NCBI GenBank assembly: GCA_963850205.1
Contig: CAWKKJ010000011.1
Coordinates: 186,001 to 250,000, forward strand
Origin: JACVRW01 sp963850205
GTDB taxonomy: Bacteria; Actinomycetota; Thermoleophilia; Solirubrobacterales; Thermoleophilaceae
Length of the DNA: 64,000 bases
Direction of reading: 5' to 3'
Part shown: positions 8,492 to 15,870 of the stretch, in pieces
Layout of the letters: each line of letters begins with the position of its first letter
Position numbering within the stretch: the first letter of the stretch is position 1
Program-made: the position numbers and the translations under genes
The notes under the pieces: model-generated
The model's input: only the letters and a program-made list of their open reading frames with translations
The model's database searches: none
What the model was told of the DNA's origin: nothing

Positions 8492-8923
8492 ATGCCGAAG
8501 AGGAAGGCCAGCGCGCGCTGGGACGGATCGTTCACCGAGGGTGCGGGCAGCATCCGGATGCGGAGCGGCGCCTACGAGGGGGCCTATTCGGCCCAGTCGC
8601 GATTCGAGGAGGGCGAGGGAACCAACCCTGAGGAGCTGATCGCCGCCGCGCACGCGGCCTGCTTCTCCATGGCGCTGTCGCTCGCGCTCGGTCAGGCGGG
8701 CCACGACCCCGAGACCATCGAGACCGAGGCCACGGTGCAGATCGACAAGGTGGACGAGGGCTTCGCCATCACCAGCATCACGCTACACACGCAAGGCCGG
8801 GTGCCGGGCATCGAGGAGTCCGAGTTCCAGCAGCAGGCCGAGGCCGCCAAGGAGGGCTGTCCGGTATCCCAGGCGCTGGCGGGCGTGGAGTCGATCGAGG
8901 TCGAGGCGCAGCTCCTGGACTGA
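8492..8923 (+). CDS. OsmC/Ohr-family thiol peroxidase
   Basis: A 143-residue OsmC-fold protein that reduces organic hydroperoxides. The two redox cysteines are Cys57 (HAACFSMALS) and Cys123 (EGCPVSQAL). The Arg partner is in the N-terminal region SAQSRFEEGEGTNPEELIAAA. Closest to the YhfA/OsmC branch with GTNPEELIAAAHAAC. It has a strong ribosome site and its TGA shares a base with the ATG of the next gene (TGATG), so both are co-expressed. Probably a cytosolic peroxide defence enzyme. Confidence 0.9.
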   Translation: MPKRKASARWDGSFTEGAGSIRMRSGAYEGAYSAQSRFEEGEGTNPEELIAAAHAACFSMALSLALGQAGHDPETIETEATVQIDKVDEGFAITSITLHTQGRVPGIEESEFQQQAEAAKEGCPVSQALAGVESIEVEAQLLD

Positions 8924-9564
8924 TGCCGGCGGTGGAGCCCTTCCCGCTCGACCCTGACCGGTCGGCGCTCGTGGTCGTCGACATGCAGAACGACTTCGTG
9001 CGGGAGGGCGCGCCTCAGGAGGTGCCGGCGGCCCGGGACACCATGGCCGTGATCGCCTCGCTGATCGAGGCGTGGCGGGCGGCGGGGCGGCCGGTTATGT
9101 ATACCCGCTTCACGGCCGGCCCCGAGCGGACGCTGCTCTGGACCTGGTCGCCCGAATGCGGCCCCGAGCAGCGATCCTGCTGGCCGGGCGAGGTCCGCCG
9201 CTACAGCGACCGCGCGGAGCCGCTCGAGGGCCACGCCGTGATCGACGAGCTTCGGCCGCTGGCCGGCGAGCCCGTGATCGACAAGTACGGCTACGGCGGC
9301 TTTCACAACACGCACCTGGAGGACGTGCTGCAGGCCCACGGGGTCAGCCAGATCGTGGTGACCGGGACCGTCACCCAGATCTGCGTCGAGGAGACGGCCC
9401 GCGAGGGCTTTCACCGCGGGTTCGAGGTGGTCGTGGTCCGCGACGGTGTGTCCTCGTTCGACGACGAGCTGGCCGGGGCGACCCTGCGCAACCTGGAGAT
9501 GAAGTTCGGCAGGGTGGAGACGGCGGCGGCCGTTCTGGAACGGATCACGGCCAAGTTGACATAA
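8923..9564 (+). CDS. Isochorismatase-family cysteine hydrolase
   Basis: A 213-residue cysteine hydrolase of the nicotinamidase/isochorismatase superfamily. The catalytic triad is Asp20 (VVVDMQNDF), Lys121 (IDKYGYGGF) and Cys154 (VTQICVEETA), with the usual cis-peptide segment GTVTQICV. Substrate is open: nicotinamide, carbamoylated compounds or isochorismate analogues are all possible, and no NAD-salvage or siderophore gene is nearby. Overlaps the stop of the OsmC gene by one base. Confidence 0.88.
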   Translation: MPAVEPFPLDPDRSALVVVDMQNDFVREGAPQEVPAARDTMAVIASLIEAWRAAGRPVMYTRFTAGPERTLLWTWSPECGPEQRSCWPGEVRRYSDRAEPLEGHAVIDELRPLAGEPVIDKYGYGGFHNTHLEDVLQAHGVSQIVVTGTVTQICVEETAREGFHRGFEVVVVRDGVSSFDDELAGATLRNLEMKFGRVETAAAVLERITAKLT

Positions 9565-9601
9565 CGGTGGTTATCGAGCGTTGAAATCGTTCTCTAGGCG
9601 A

Positions 9602-9623
9602 GGACACCCCATCTGGAGTGTCC
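9602..9623 (+). terminator. Short hairpin after isochorismatase-like gene
   Basis: GGACAC-C-CC, loop ATCT, GG-A-GTGTCC: 6 + 2 bp around one mismatch, 38 nt after the stop at 9564, without a U-tract. It precedes a TAGCGT box (9635-9640) that may start the next transcript. Confidence 0.3.
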
Positions 9624-9634
9624 GGCGCGCTGCC

Positions 9635-9640
9635 TAGCGT
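9635..9640 (+). promoter_or_regulatory. Possible -10 element of second histidine kinase
   Basis: TAGCGT in the 165-bp gap between two same-strand genes. It would give a leader of about 83 nt before ATG 9730. No matching -35 and only a weak ribosome site, so this is tentative. Confidence 0.25.
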
Positions 9641-9729
9641 CGGGACTCCGGAAGGGGCTCTTTATTGGGAGACCAAGCTGCGCCGTCCCGAGCTCACCGC
9701 CGGAGCAGCACCAAGAACCCTGCGAGACA

Positions 9730-11223
9730 ATGTCAGCGATGAGTACCGGCCGGCTGACTTCGCTGCGGCGTGCGCTGATCGGGCTCGCGGCCGTCGGTGT
9801 GGTGCTCGGCCTGGTGATGGCTGTCGTGGCCGCGACAAGCGACCACCAGACCACCCCGGGCTTGGAGGCGGCCCTGACGCTGATCGTCGCCTGGTCGTTC
9901 CTGGGCACCGGCCTCTATTCGTGGGACCGGCGGCCCGACAACCTCACCGGACCGCTGATGGTCGCCGTGGGGTTCACCTGGCTGCTCGCACAGCTGTCGG
10001 CCTCAGACGTGCCCGCGCTGTTCGTGATCGGAGTGAACATCACCGGCATCCCGTTCGCGATCCTGATCCACCTGCTGTTCGCGTTTCCGGACGGGACGCT
10101 GGAGCGGCCGGTCGATCGCCGCTGCGTCGCGCTTGGCTACTTCCTCACGGTGGTCTACCCGTGGCTGCTGACTCCCTTCGTCGACCCCGCGGCCACCGAC
10201 GACTGCGACGGGTGTCCCGCCAATCCGCTGCTGGTGTGGGACAACCAGGACCTCTACAACGCGCTCGTCGCGGTGCAGAACTTGGCCGGGATAGCGGTGA
10301 TGACGGCGCTGATCTGGCACTTCGTGCGCCGCGCGCGGGAGTCCACCGATCCCGCCGAGCGCCGGCGCGACGCGCCCGTGTGGTGGGCGGGCGGCGTGAC
10401 CCTGCTGTTCGTCATCGCGCTGCTGTTGACGAACTTCGCGCCCGAGGACGGCACGTACGACGACTGGATCTACTACAGCGCGGGGGCCGTGCTGGCCACC
10501 CTCCCGTACGCGTTCTGGCTCGGCCTGCTGCGCTCACGGCTTTCGGAAGCAGAGGTGGTGGAGCGGGAGAACCTACGCCTCGACGCGGAGCTGCAGGCCC
10601 GACTGGTCGAGCTGCGCGAGTCGCGGGCGCGCATCGTCGAGGCCGGCTACGCGGAGCGTCGCCGCGTGGAGCGCGACCTCCACGACGGCGCGCAGCAGCG
10701 CCTCGTCGCGCTCGCGCTCGACCTGCGGATGACCCGGACCAAGCTCGACGACGATCCCTCCGCCGCGGCCGAGCTGCTCGAGAGCGCGACACGCGAGCTC
10801 GCCGCTGCGACCGAGGAGCTGCGCGAGCTGGCCCGCGGCCTGCACCCGCCGGTGCTCACCGACCGCGGGCTCGTGGCGGCGGTCGAGGCGCTGGCCACGC
10901 GCTCGCCGGTGCCGATCACGGTCGAGGCGAACGACGGCGAGCGCGCCCCGGCATCCGCCGAGGCGGCGGCCTACTTCGTCGTGTCCGAGGCGCTCACCAA
11001 CGTGGCCCGTCATGCCCAGGCCGAGCACGCGCTCGTGCGCGTCGACCGCGCCGACGGACAGCTGCGCGTCGAGATCCGCGACGACGGGCGGGGCGGCGCC
11101 GACTCCAACGGAGGCTCCGGTCTACGCGGGCTGTCGGACCGCGTCGCCGCGCTCGACGGCTCGCTCGAGGTCGAGAGCCGTCCGGGCCGCGGGACGGTAG
11201 TGCGCGCGGTCATCCCGGCCTAG
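9730..11223 (+). CDS. Sensor histidine kinase (HisKA_3 type) with multi-helix membrane domain
   Basis: A 497-residue kinase. Residues 12-265 form about seven hydrophobic helices with a short external loop rich in Asp and Cys (DPAATDDCDGCPANP). A short coiled coil (about 275-310) leads to ERDLHDGAQQRL with His318. The ATPase domain has SEALTNVARHAQ and NGGSGLRGLSDR. The kinase core is closely related to that of the kinase at 55-1788, suggesting duplication. ATG codons at 9730 and 9739 both fit. No response regulator is adjacent, so the partner is unknown. Confidence 0.88.
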   Translation: MSAMSTGRLTSLRRALIGLAAVGVVLGLVMAVVAATSDHQTTPGLEAALTLIVAWSFLGTGLYSWDRRPDNLTGPLMVAVGFTWLLAQLSASDVPALFVIGVNITGIPFAILIHLLFAFPDGTLERPVDRRCVALGYFLTVVYPWLLTPFVDPAATDDCDGCPANPLLVWDNQDLYNALVAVQNLAGIAVMTALIWHFVRRARESTDPAERRRDAPVWWAGGVTLLFVIALLLTNFAPEDGTYDDWIYYSAGAVLATLPYAFWLGLLRSRLSEAEVVERENLRLDAELQARLVELRESRARIVEAGYAERRRVERDLHDGAQQRLVALALDLRMTRTKLDDDPSAAAELLESATRELAAATEELRELARGLHPPVLTDRGLVAAVEALATRSPVPITVEANDGERAPASAEAAAYFVVSEALTNVARHAQAEHALVRVDRADGQLRVEIRDDGRGGADSNGGSGLRGLSDRVAALDGSLEVESRPGRGTVVRAVIPA

Positions 11224-11377
11224 CCCGAAAGGCGTGCTTCGCCTCACGCTGTCGCGGAGGTGCCGAGGCCGCCGGAGTTGCCCGAGCTGCTCCCGCCGGC
11301 ACCGCCGCGGCCGTGCCTGAGCCTGTTCCTCAGCGCCCCGCGCATCCACCAGGCCTACGGGATTCGGCCCGGCTGAG

Positions 11378-11404
11378 GTATGCCATCGGGTGCCCCGGGC
11401 ATAC
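11378..11404. repeat. Inverted repeat before DivIVA-domain gene
   Basis: GTATGCC (11378-11384) pairs with GGCATAC (11398-11404), and CGGG/CCCG pair inside. It ends 9 nt before ATG 11414. The right arm includes CATACT, 8 nt before the ATG, so it may be the -10 of a leaderless start covered by an operator. The remaining 11224-11377 shows nothing clear. Confidence 0.3.
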
Positions 11405-11413
11405 TTCCTGGGC

Positions 11414-12340
11414 ATGTCCGACCCACATACGAACGAGTTCCCCACCGAGCACCTCTACCGGCCCTCCGGCGCCGCCGACGCGATCCGGGAGCGCACCTTC
11501 CCCGTGGCGGTGCGAGGCTACGACCGGCAGGCGGTCGACGACTTCGTTCAGGAGATGGCCCAGCTCATCACCGAGCTCGAGGGGCTTCAGAGCCGCGAGG
11601 CGGTGATCCAGCGGGCGCTCGATCAGGTCGGCGAGGAGACCGCGGGGATCCTGCAGCGGGCCCACGAGACCGCCGACGAGATCGCCGCCCGGTCACGCGC
11701 CCAGGCCGAGGGCCGGATCCAGCGCGCCGACCGAGAGGCCGAGATCACCCGGCGCGACTCCGACGCCTACGCCGAGCAGGTGGTCGTCGACACCCGGATC
11801 CTGTGGGAGGAGCGCAAGCGACTCATCGAGGACGTCCGCCAGCTGGCCGACGAGGTGCTGGCCACGGCCGACGACGCCATCGAGCGCGTGAAGCTGCCCG
11901 AACCGCTGCGGCAGGCCGAGGCAGAAGCGGCGCCGGCCGATCCCCCGACGGCTGAGGTCGAGCTGGACCTTCTGCCGGGCGGCGCCGCCCAAGGCGAGCC
12001 CGGCCTGCCCGAGCCCGGCCTGCCCGAGGACGCCGGCCTGCCCGATGAGGTCGGCACCGAAGAGTCGCCCGCGCTGCCGGACCAGTCCGAGTTGGCGGAC
12101 GAGGAGCCGCCGGCGGCGGACCCGGGGTTGGTCGAGAGCGACGAACCGCCGGGACCCGACGACCAGCCCCGCGGCGAGGACCGCCGTGGCGGCGGAGCGC
12201 CCGCCCCGCCGCCCATGCCGGGCACCCAACCGCAGACGCCCGCCGGAGCCGCACCTCCGCGGGGGCTCCATCCGCCCGACGCGGCGGGCGAGCCCTCCGT
12301 CTACGACACCCGCAGGCCCACGCCGGGTAGCGACGCCTAG
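11414..12340 (+). CDS. DivIVA-domain coiled-coil protein with acidic, proline-rich tail
   Basis: A 308-residue protein. Residues 25-65 match the DivIVA lipid-binding region (RERTFPVAVRGYDRQAVDDF). A coiled coil follows to about residue 160. The second half (about 165-300) is low-complexity, rich in Glu, Asp, Pro and Gly, and probably disordered. Proteins of this family bind curved membranes and recruit growth or division factors in actinobacteria. It is a single gene, not next to the dcw cluster, so the main DivIVA/Wag31 could be elsewhere. The partner bound by the tail is unknown. Confidence 0.8.
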   Translation: MSDPHTNEFPTEHLYRPSGAADAIRERTFPVAVRGYDRQAVDDFVQEMAQLITELEGLQSREAVIQRALDQVGEETAGILQRAHETADEIAARSRAQAEGRIQRADREAEITRRDSDAYAEQVVVDTRILWEERKRLIEDVRQLADEVLATADDAIERVKLPEPLRQAEAEAAPADPPTAEVELDLLPGGAAQGEPGLPEPGLPEDAGLPDEVGTEESPALPDQSELADEEPPAADPGLVESDEPPGPDDQPRGEDRRGGGAPAPPPMPGTQPQTPAGAAPPRGLHPPDAAGEPSVYDTRRPTPGSDA

Positions 12341-12361
12341 CCCGCCCCGGGCTTCAGGCGC

Positions 12362-12604
12362 TTACAGGGGCAGCTTGCTGCGACCCTTGCGGCCCGTCGA
12401 GGCGCTCTTGTTCGTCGCCTTGCGCGAGGTGCCGAAGGACTTCGAGAACAGCTTGCCGATCGGACCGGGGGCCTTGCCCCCCGCTCGCTGGCCCACGCCG
12501 AGGGTACGGTCCACTCCCTTCTGAGGCCCGCTCGACAGCCGAGGCAGCAGGAAGGCCAGGATCAACAGGATGATGCAGACGGCGATGATCGCTCCGATTA
12601 TCAT
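12362..12604 (-). CDS. Small single-pass membrane protein, unknown function
   Basis: An 80-residue protein. Residues 1-20 form one hydrophobic helix starting at Met1 (MIIGAIIAVCIILLILAFL). The rest is basic and Gly/Ser/Lys-rich (SKSFGTSRKATNKSASTGRK), likely cytoplasmic by the positive-inside rule. ATG with GGGAAG upstream. It is convergent with the DivIVA-domain gene and divergent from a second small membrane protein. I do not recognise a named family with certainty. Confidence 0.7.
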   Translation of the reverse strand: MIIGAIIAVCIILLILAFLLPRLSSGPQKGVDRTLGVGQRAGGKAPGPIGKLFSKSFGTSRKATNKSASTGRKGRSKLPL

Positions 12605-12695
12605 GGCTTCCCGTTACCCGCCCGAGGCCGGGGCGGAAACCAAGCGGCGGGCTGAGAATCGGACGTAGGTCGCAGCCGTCGTCTGGCAGACTGGG

Positions 12696-13313
12696 ATGAC
12701 GGTGGCCAAGCAGAAGCAGATCAAGATGCAGATGCAGGTCGGGGCGCTCGCGGCGATCCCGCAGCTCGAGTCGCGCACGGACGAGCAGCTGCAGAGCGAG
12801 TCGAAGCACCGGGTGGCCGCCAAGGCCATCCTGGGCGCTCGTGCGGCCGAGCGCTACGACGTCAAGGCGGCGCGGGCGTACTTCAACGAGGCCCTCGCCG
12901 GCTGTCATCCGCAGGAGCGGCCGGCGCTCAGGCAGATGATGAAGGCCTCGCTCGCACTGGCCGAGCGCCGTCCCGACGAGCTCCGCGACGCGATGGAGCG
13001 CCTCGGACAGGAGGCCCCGTCGGGCCGTCAGCTGTTCATGCTCCGGATGATGGGCCTGTTCATCCCGTCCGGGAGCGCGGGAATCGTGGCCCGGATCCGG
13101 GGCATCGTGCTTCTGATCCTGCTCGTGATCGTTCTCCTGGCCGTCGGCTACGGGCTGGTCACCCTGATCGCGCTGCCCTTCGGGGGCATCGGCACAGGCC
13201 CGGCGATCTTCTTCGGCTTCCTGCTGCTGGTCGCCGTGATCGGCGTGCTGGTGCTGTTCGGCCGGCGCCGTCAGTCGAGAGCCCGGGCGGCGCGCAGCGC
13301 CGGACCAGGCTGA
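12696..13313 (+). CDS. Two-helix membrane protein, unknown function
   Basis: A 205-residue protein. Residues 1-115 are soluble and helical with TPR-like spacing (AAERYDVKAARAYFNEALAG). Two transmembrane helices lie at about 133-155 and 163-185, followed by a basic tail. The N-terminal half could be a small repeat or binding module facing the cytoplasm. It is divergent from the small membrane protein at 12362-12604 across 91 bp without a clear promoter motif. Not recognised as a named family. Confidence 0.7.
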   Translation: MTVAKQKQIKMQMQVGALAAIPQLESRTDEQLQSESKHRVAAKAILGARAAERYDVKAARAYFNEALAGCHPQERPALRQMMKASLALAERRPDELRDAMERLGQEAPSGRQLFMLRMMGLFIPSGSAGIVARIRGIVLLILLVIVLLAVGYGLVTLIALPFGGIGTGPAIFFGFLLLVAVIGVLVLFGRRRQSRARAARSAGPG

Positions 13314-13352
13314 GCCTGCCCAGACCAGCGAGCAGCAGTCCGACGCGAGGAG

Positions 13353-14120
13353 TCAGTTCAGCGCGGAGCTGAGCCTGCGGCGGTAGTCGCGCGCGACCGG
13401 GTCGTCGGCACCGAGCTCGGTGAAGATCCCGACCATCACCCGCCGGATCAGGTCCTGCCGCTCGCGGTCGGGCAGTGCCGCGAGGAGAAGCTCGAGGGCG
13501 TGCTCGTGGTCGCCTGCGTCCCAGGCCGCAAACGCGGGACCGAGGCCGGCGTCGCCCAGGGCAGTGCGGGCCACCAGGGCGTCGGCGACGAAGTCGCCCG
13601 CCGCCCCCTCGAGCACCTCCAGCGCCTCCCCCTCCTCGCCGCGCTCCAGCAGGATGCGGCCGAGCTTGCGCCGTGCCAGGGCCTGCGTGGGGTCGAGCTC
13701 GAGGGCCCGGCGGAGAGCATCCTCGTCGTCGGCCGCGGCCAGATCATCCGCCTCCGAGGGAACCAGTGAGTCGAAGAACCGCTCCACCTCGGCGGGGGGC
13801 AGCGCGCCGGTGAACTCTGCGGCCACCCGGCCGTCGCGGAACGCCTTCACCGCCGGGATGCCCTGAATGCCGAAGGTGGCTGAGAGCCGCTGGTTGGCGT
13901 CGACGTCGACCTTGGCCAGCTCCACCTTGCCCGGCCGGGCGGCCACCGCCCGCTCGAGCACCGGTGTCAGCTGCTTGCAGGGCCCACACCACTCGGCCCA
14001 GAAATCGACCACCACGGGCAGCTCGCGCGAGCGCTCGACCACCCGCTGCTCGAACTCGGCCTCGCCGACGTCCGCGATCGCCGCCTCGGGGGTCAGGCCG
14101 ACTGCATTTCCATCCACCAC
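13353..14120 (-). CDS. Thioredoxin-TPR protein, CnoX/YbbN-like co-chaperone
   Basis: A 255-residue protein. A thioredoxin domain (residues 15-120) with the active site WCGPCK (Cys45, Cys48) and the cis-Pro in IQGIPAVKAF is followed by tetratricopeptide-type helices (about 130-250). E. coli CnoX, which holds unfolding or oxidised proteins and passes them to chaperones, has the same layout. Here CXXC is intact, so disulfide reductase activity is likely. The GTG start fits a TAGCCT box 8 nt upstream. The gene is head-to-head with a HAD phosphatase only 19 bp away. Confidence 0.88.
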   Translation of the reverse strand: MVDGNAVGLTPEAAIADVGEAEFEQRVVERSRELPVVVDFWAEWCGPCKQLTPVLERAVAARPGKVELAKVDVDANQRLSATFGIQGIPAVKAFRDGRVAAEFTGALPPAEVERFFDSLVPSEADDLAAADDEDALRRALELDPTQALARRKLGRILLERGEEGEALEVLEGAAGDFVADALVARTALGDAGLGPAFAAWDAGDHEHALELLLAALPDRERQDLIRRVMVGIFTELGADDPVARDYRRRLSSALN

Positions 14121-14127
14121 CGCGTCG

Positions 14128-14133
14128 TAGGCT
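14128..14133 (+). promoter_or_regulatory. -10 element of HAD phosphatase (leaderless)
   Basis: TAGGCT, then 6 nt, then GTG 14140. It overlaps the opposite-strand box at 14129-14134; together they form the palindrome TAGGCTA-like core between two starts 19 bp apart. Confidence 0.5.
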
Positions 14134-14134
14134 A
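14129..14134 (-). promoter_or_regulatory. -10 element of CnoX-like gene (leaderless)
   Basis: Minus-strand TAGCCT, then 8 nt, then GTG 14120. RNA polymerase cannot occupy both this and the overlapping plus-strand box at once. Confidence 0.5.
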
Positions 14135-14139
14135 GCGAC

Positions 14140-14940
14140 GTGCTCCTCTCCCCCCTGGCCGCCGGCTACGACCAGTTCATCCTCGATCTGGACGGCTGCG
14201 TCTGGATCGGAGCGAAGGCCACGCCGGGGGCCGTCGAGGCGCTCGCGGGGCTCCGCGAGGCCGGAAAACGGGTGGCGTTCGCGACCAACGACCCCCGTTC
14301 CGCGACCGAGGACTACGTGACCCGCCTGTGGGGCCTCGGTGTGCGGGCATCGCTAGGCGACGTGGTGACCGTGGGCGGAGCGGTACAGCACCTGCTGGCC
14401 GAGACCCGGTCCGGGCGCACGGCGTTTGTGATCGGGACCCCCTCGATGCACCGCCACGTCTCCGACGCCGGCCTGCGTGTGCTCAACCACACCGATCTGG
14501 CCTCGCGCGCGGAGGTGGTGGTGGTAGCAGGCACCGAGGACCTCGTCTACGACGACCTGCGACAGGCCACGCTGGCGGTCCGGCGAGGCGCTGACTTCCT
14601 GGCCACGGGCCGCGATCCGACCTACCCGCAGCAGGACGGGCTGTGGCCCGGCACGGGGGCCATTCTGGCGGCGGTGGAGTACGCCAGCGGACGCAGCGCC
14701 GAGATCGTGGGCAAGCCGCAGCCTCAGCTGATGCAGACCGCCCTCGACCGCCTGGGCGAGGGCCGGACGCTCGTGGTCGGCGACCGGGTGGACACCGACC
14801 TCGGCGCCGCGGCGGCCGCGGGGCTCGACGCGGCACTCGTCCTCAGCGGCGGGGCCACCGCGGCCGACGCGGACGGGCTCGAGACGCCGCCGGTGGCGAT
14901 CGCCGACACGCTGGCCGACCTGGTCGGCGCCCGCCCGTAG
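14140..14940 (+). CDS. HAD-superfamily IIA phosphatase (NagD/phosphoglycolate phosphatase-like)
   Basis: A 266-residue HAD enzyme with a C2 cap. Motif I is DLDGCVW (nucleophile Asp17 region), motif II lies at FATNDPRS, the Lys at VGKPQPQLM and motif IV at VVGDRVDTDLGAA. The usual TNN of the subfamily is TND here. Members dephosphorylate small phosphates such as phosphoglycolate, 4-nitrophenyl phosphate or UMP; the substrate is not predictable. Starts with GTG and appears leaderless. Confidence 0.88.
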   Translation: MLLSPLAAGYDQFILDLDGCVWIGAKATPGAVEALAGLREAGKRVAFATNDPRSATEDYVTRLWGLGVRASLGDVVTVGGAVQHLLAETRSGRTAFVIGTPSMHRHVSDAGLRVLNHTDLASRAEVVVVAGTEDLVYDDLRQATLAVRRGADFLATGRDPTYPQQDGLWPGTGAILAAVEYASGRSAEIVGKPQPQLMQTALDRLGEGRTLVVGDRVDTDLGAAAAAGLDAALVLSGGATAADADGLETPPVAIADTLADLVGARP

Positions 14941-14965
14941 GACCCGGGGGCGCCCCGCCCACAGG

Positions 14966-15235
14966 TCAGTGGCCCTTCGGCTGCAGCCCGGCCTCGGTCA
15001 GGATGCGCCGCAGATCGACCACCATCTGACGGTCGATGTCCTTGCCCCGTGGCGGGTGGAGGACCACTGTCTCTGAGCCCAGGGCGACCTTGACCTTGCC
15101 GTTGTGCTCCTGGGTCGTCGTGGCCACTCGCTCCACCAGCGAGAGCACCTGACGCCATTCGACGTTGCCGCTCGCCGGATGTCCGAAGATCTTCTCGACC
15201 GTCTGGCGGTGATGGTGGCTGAGGTGCGTGCTCAT
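14966..15235 (-). CDS. Small HicA-like protein, no antitoxin partner
   Basis: An 89-residue protein. The segment from HNGKVKVALG through VLHPPRGKDIDRQMVVDLRRILTEAGL has the order of a HicA/dsRBD-like fold: central strands, a PHxxKE-like loop (HPPRGKD) and a last helix ending in AGL. HicA toxins cut mRNA with a His in the first strand; here His is in EHNGK. No HicB-like antitoxin lies on either side, so it may be a domesticated RNA-binding protein. The link to HicA is my inference from pattern only. Confidence 0.55.
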   Translation of the reverse strand: MSTHLSHHHRQTVEKIFGHPASGNVEWRQVLSLVERVATTTQEHNGKVKVALGSETVVLHPPRGKDIDRQMVVDLRRILTEAGLQPKGH

Positions 15236-15308
15236 CGGTGCCCGCGCGGGAGGCTACCCCCGCCGGATCGGTGCTGCTTCGCGCCGGGTGTGTCGACCGG
15301 GCCGGCCC

Positions 15309-15815
15309 CTATGTCGTCACGGCAGTCCGGGCGCCCACCTCCTCCGGGTCGAGCCCGAGCAGAGCGCAGGAAGCCGGCGTGACCATCAGTCCAGCCGCCG
15401 CCGCCTCGGCGAGCGCCGTCGCCGTGTCCACGTCGTGCCGGGCGTGCAGGTGGGCCGCGCAGACGGCCGCCACGAAGTCTGTGTGGCGGTTCCCGTGCAC
15501 GGCCACCGCTCCGCGCCGGCGTAGCTCCCGGCGCAGCAGCGCGAGGAGGTCCTCCAGCGCGTCGGCGCCCACGGCCGCATCCGGCACCGGCGCGTGGCGC
15601 CACCGGAGGCCGGCCTCCTCGTAGGCGTCGAGGTTGTGACGGGTGGGCATGGTGGAGACCACCAGGCGGACGCCGTGGGTCTGGAGCCAGGCGATCTCGC
15701 CAGCCCGGCGCACGGGGCGGTGGCTCCTGCCCCCTCCCCCGGGCCGCTCGAGCGCGCACAGCTTGCCCGGGCGGGCCCACCAGATGCGCAGTGGCTCTCT
15801 TGCGATCGTGCTCAT
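15309..15815 (-). CDS. Dual-specificity-phosphatase-like protein lacking the catalytic Cys
   Basis: A 168-residue protein with a phosphatase-like layout: VVSTMPTRHNLDAYEEAGL, then HAPVPD (general-acid loop), then a helix and a P-loop position reading VAVHGNRHTDFVAAVCAAHL. Active enzymes have HCXXGXXR here; this protein has HGNRHTD, with no Cys nucleophile and no Arg at the expected end. It would therefore bind rather than cleave phosphate, or do something else. ATG 15815 has AGAGGGG upstream; an open extension to 15872 is unlikely. Divergent from the class II amidotransferase. Confidence 0.6.
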   Translation of the reverse strand: MSTIAREPLRIWWARPGKLCALERPGGGGRSHRPVRRAGEIAWLQTHGVRLVVSTMPTRHNLDAYEEAGLRWRHAPVPDAAVGADALEDLLALLRRELRRRGAVAVHGNRHTDFVAAVCAAHLHARHDVDTATALAEAAAAGLMVTPASCALLGLDPEEVGARTAVTT

Positions 15816-15856
15816 GCCCCTCTGAGGCGGTGGCGAGAAAACTTCGCCCCCCTCGG

Positions 15857-15862
15857 TAAGGT
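15857..15862 (+). promoter_or_regulatory. -10 element of amidotransferase-murT-gatD operon (leaderless)
   Basis: TAAGGT, then 8 nt, then ATG 15871. It would drive the whole chain of overlapping genes through gatD. Confidence 0.5.
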
Positions 15863-15870
15863 GGTTCGTC

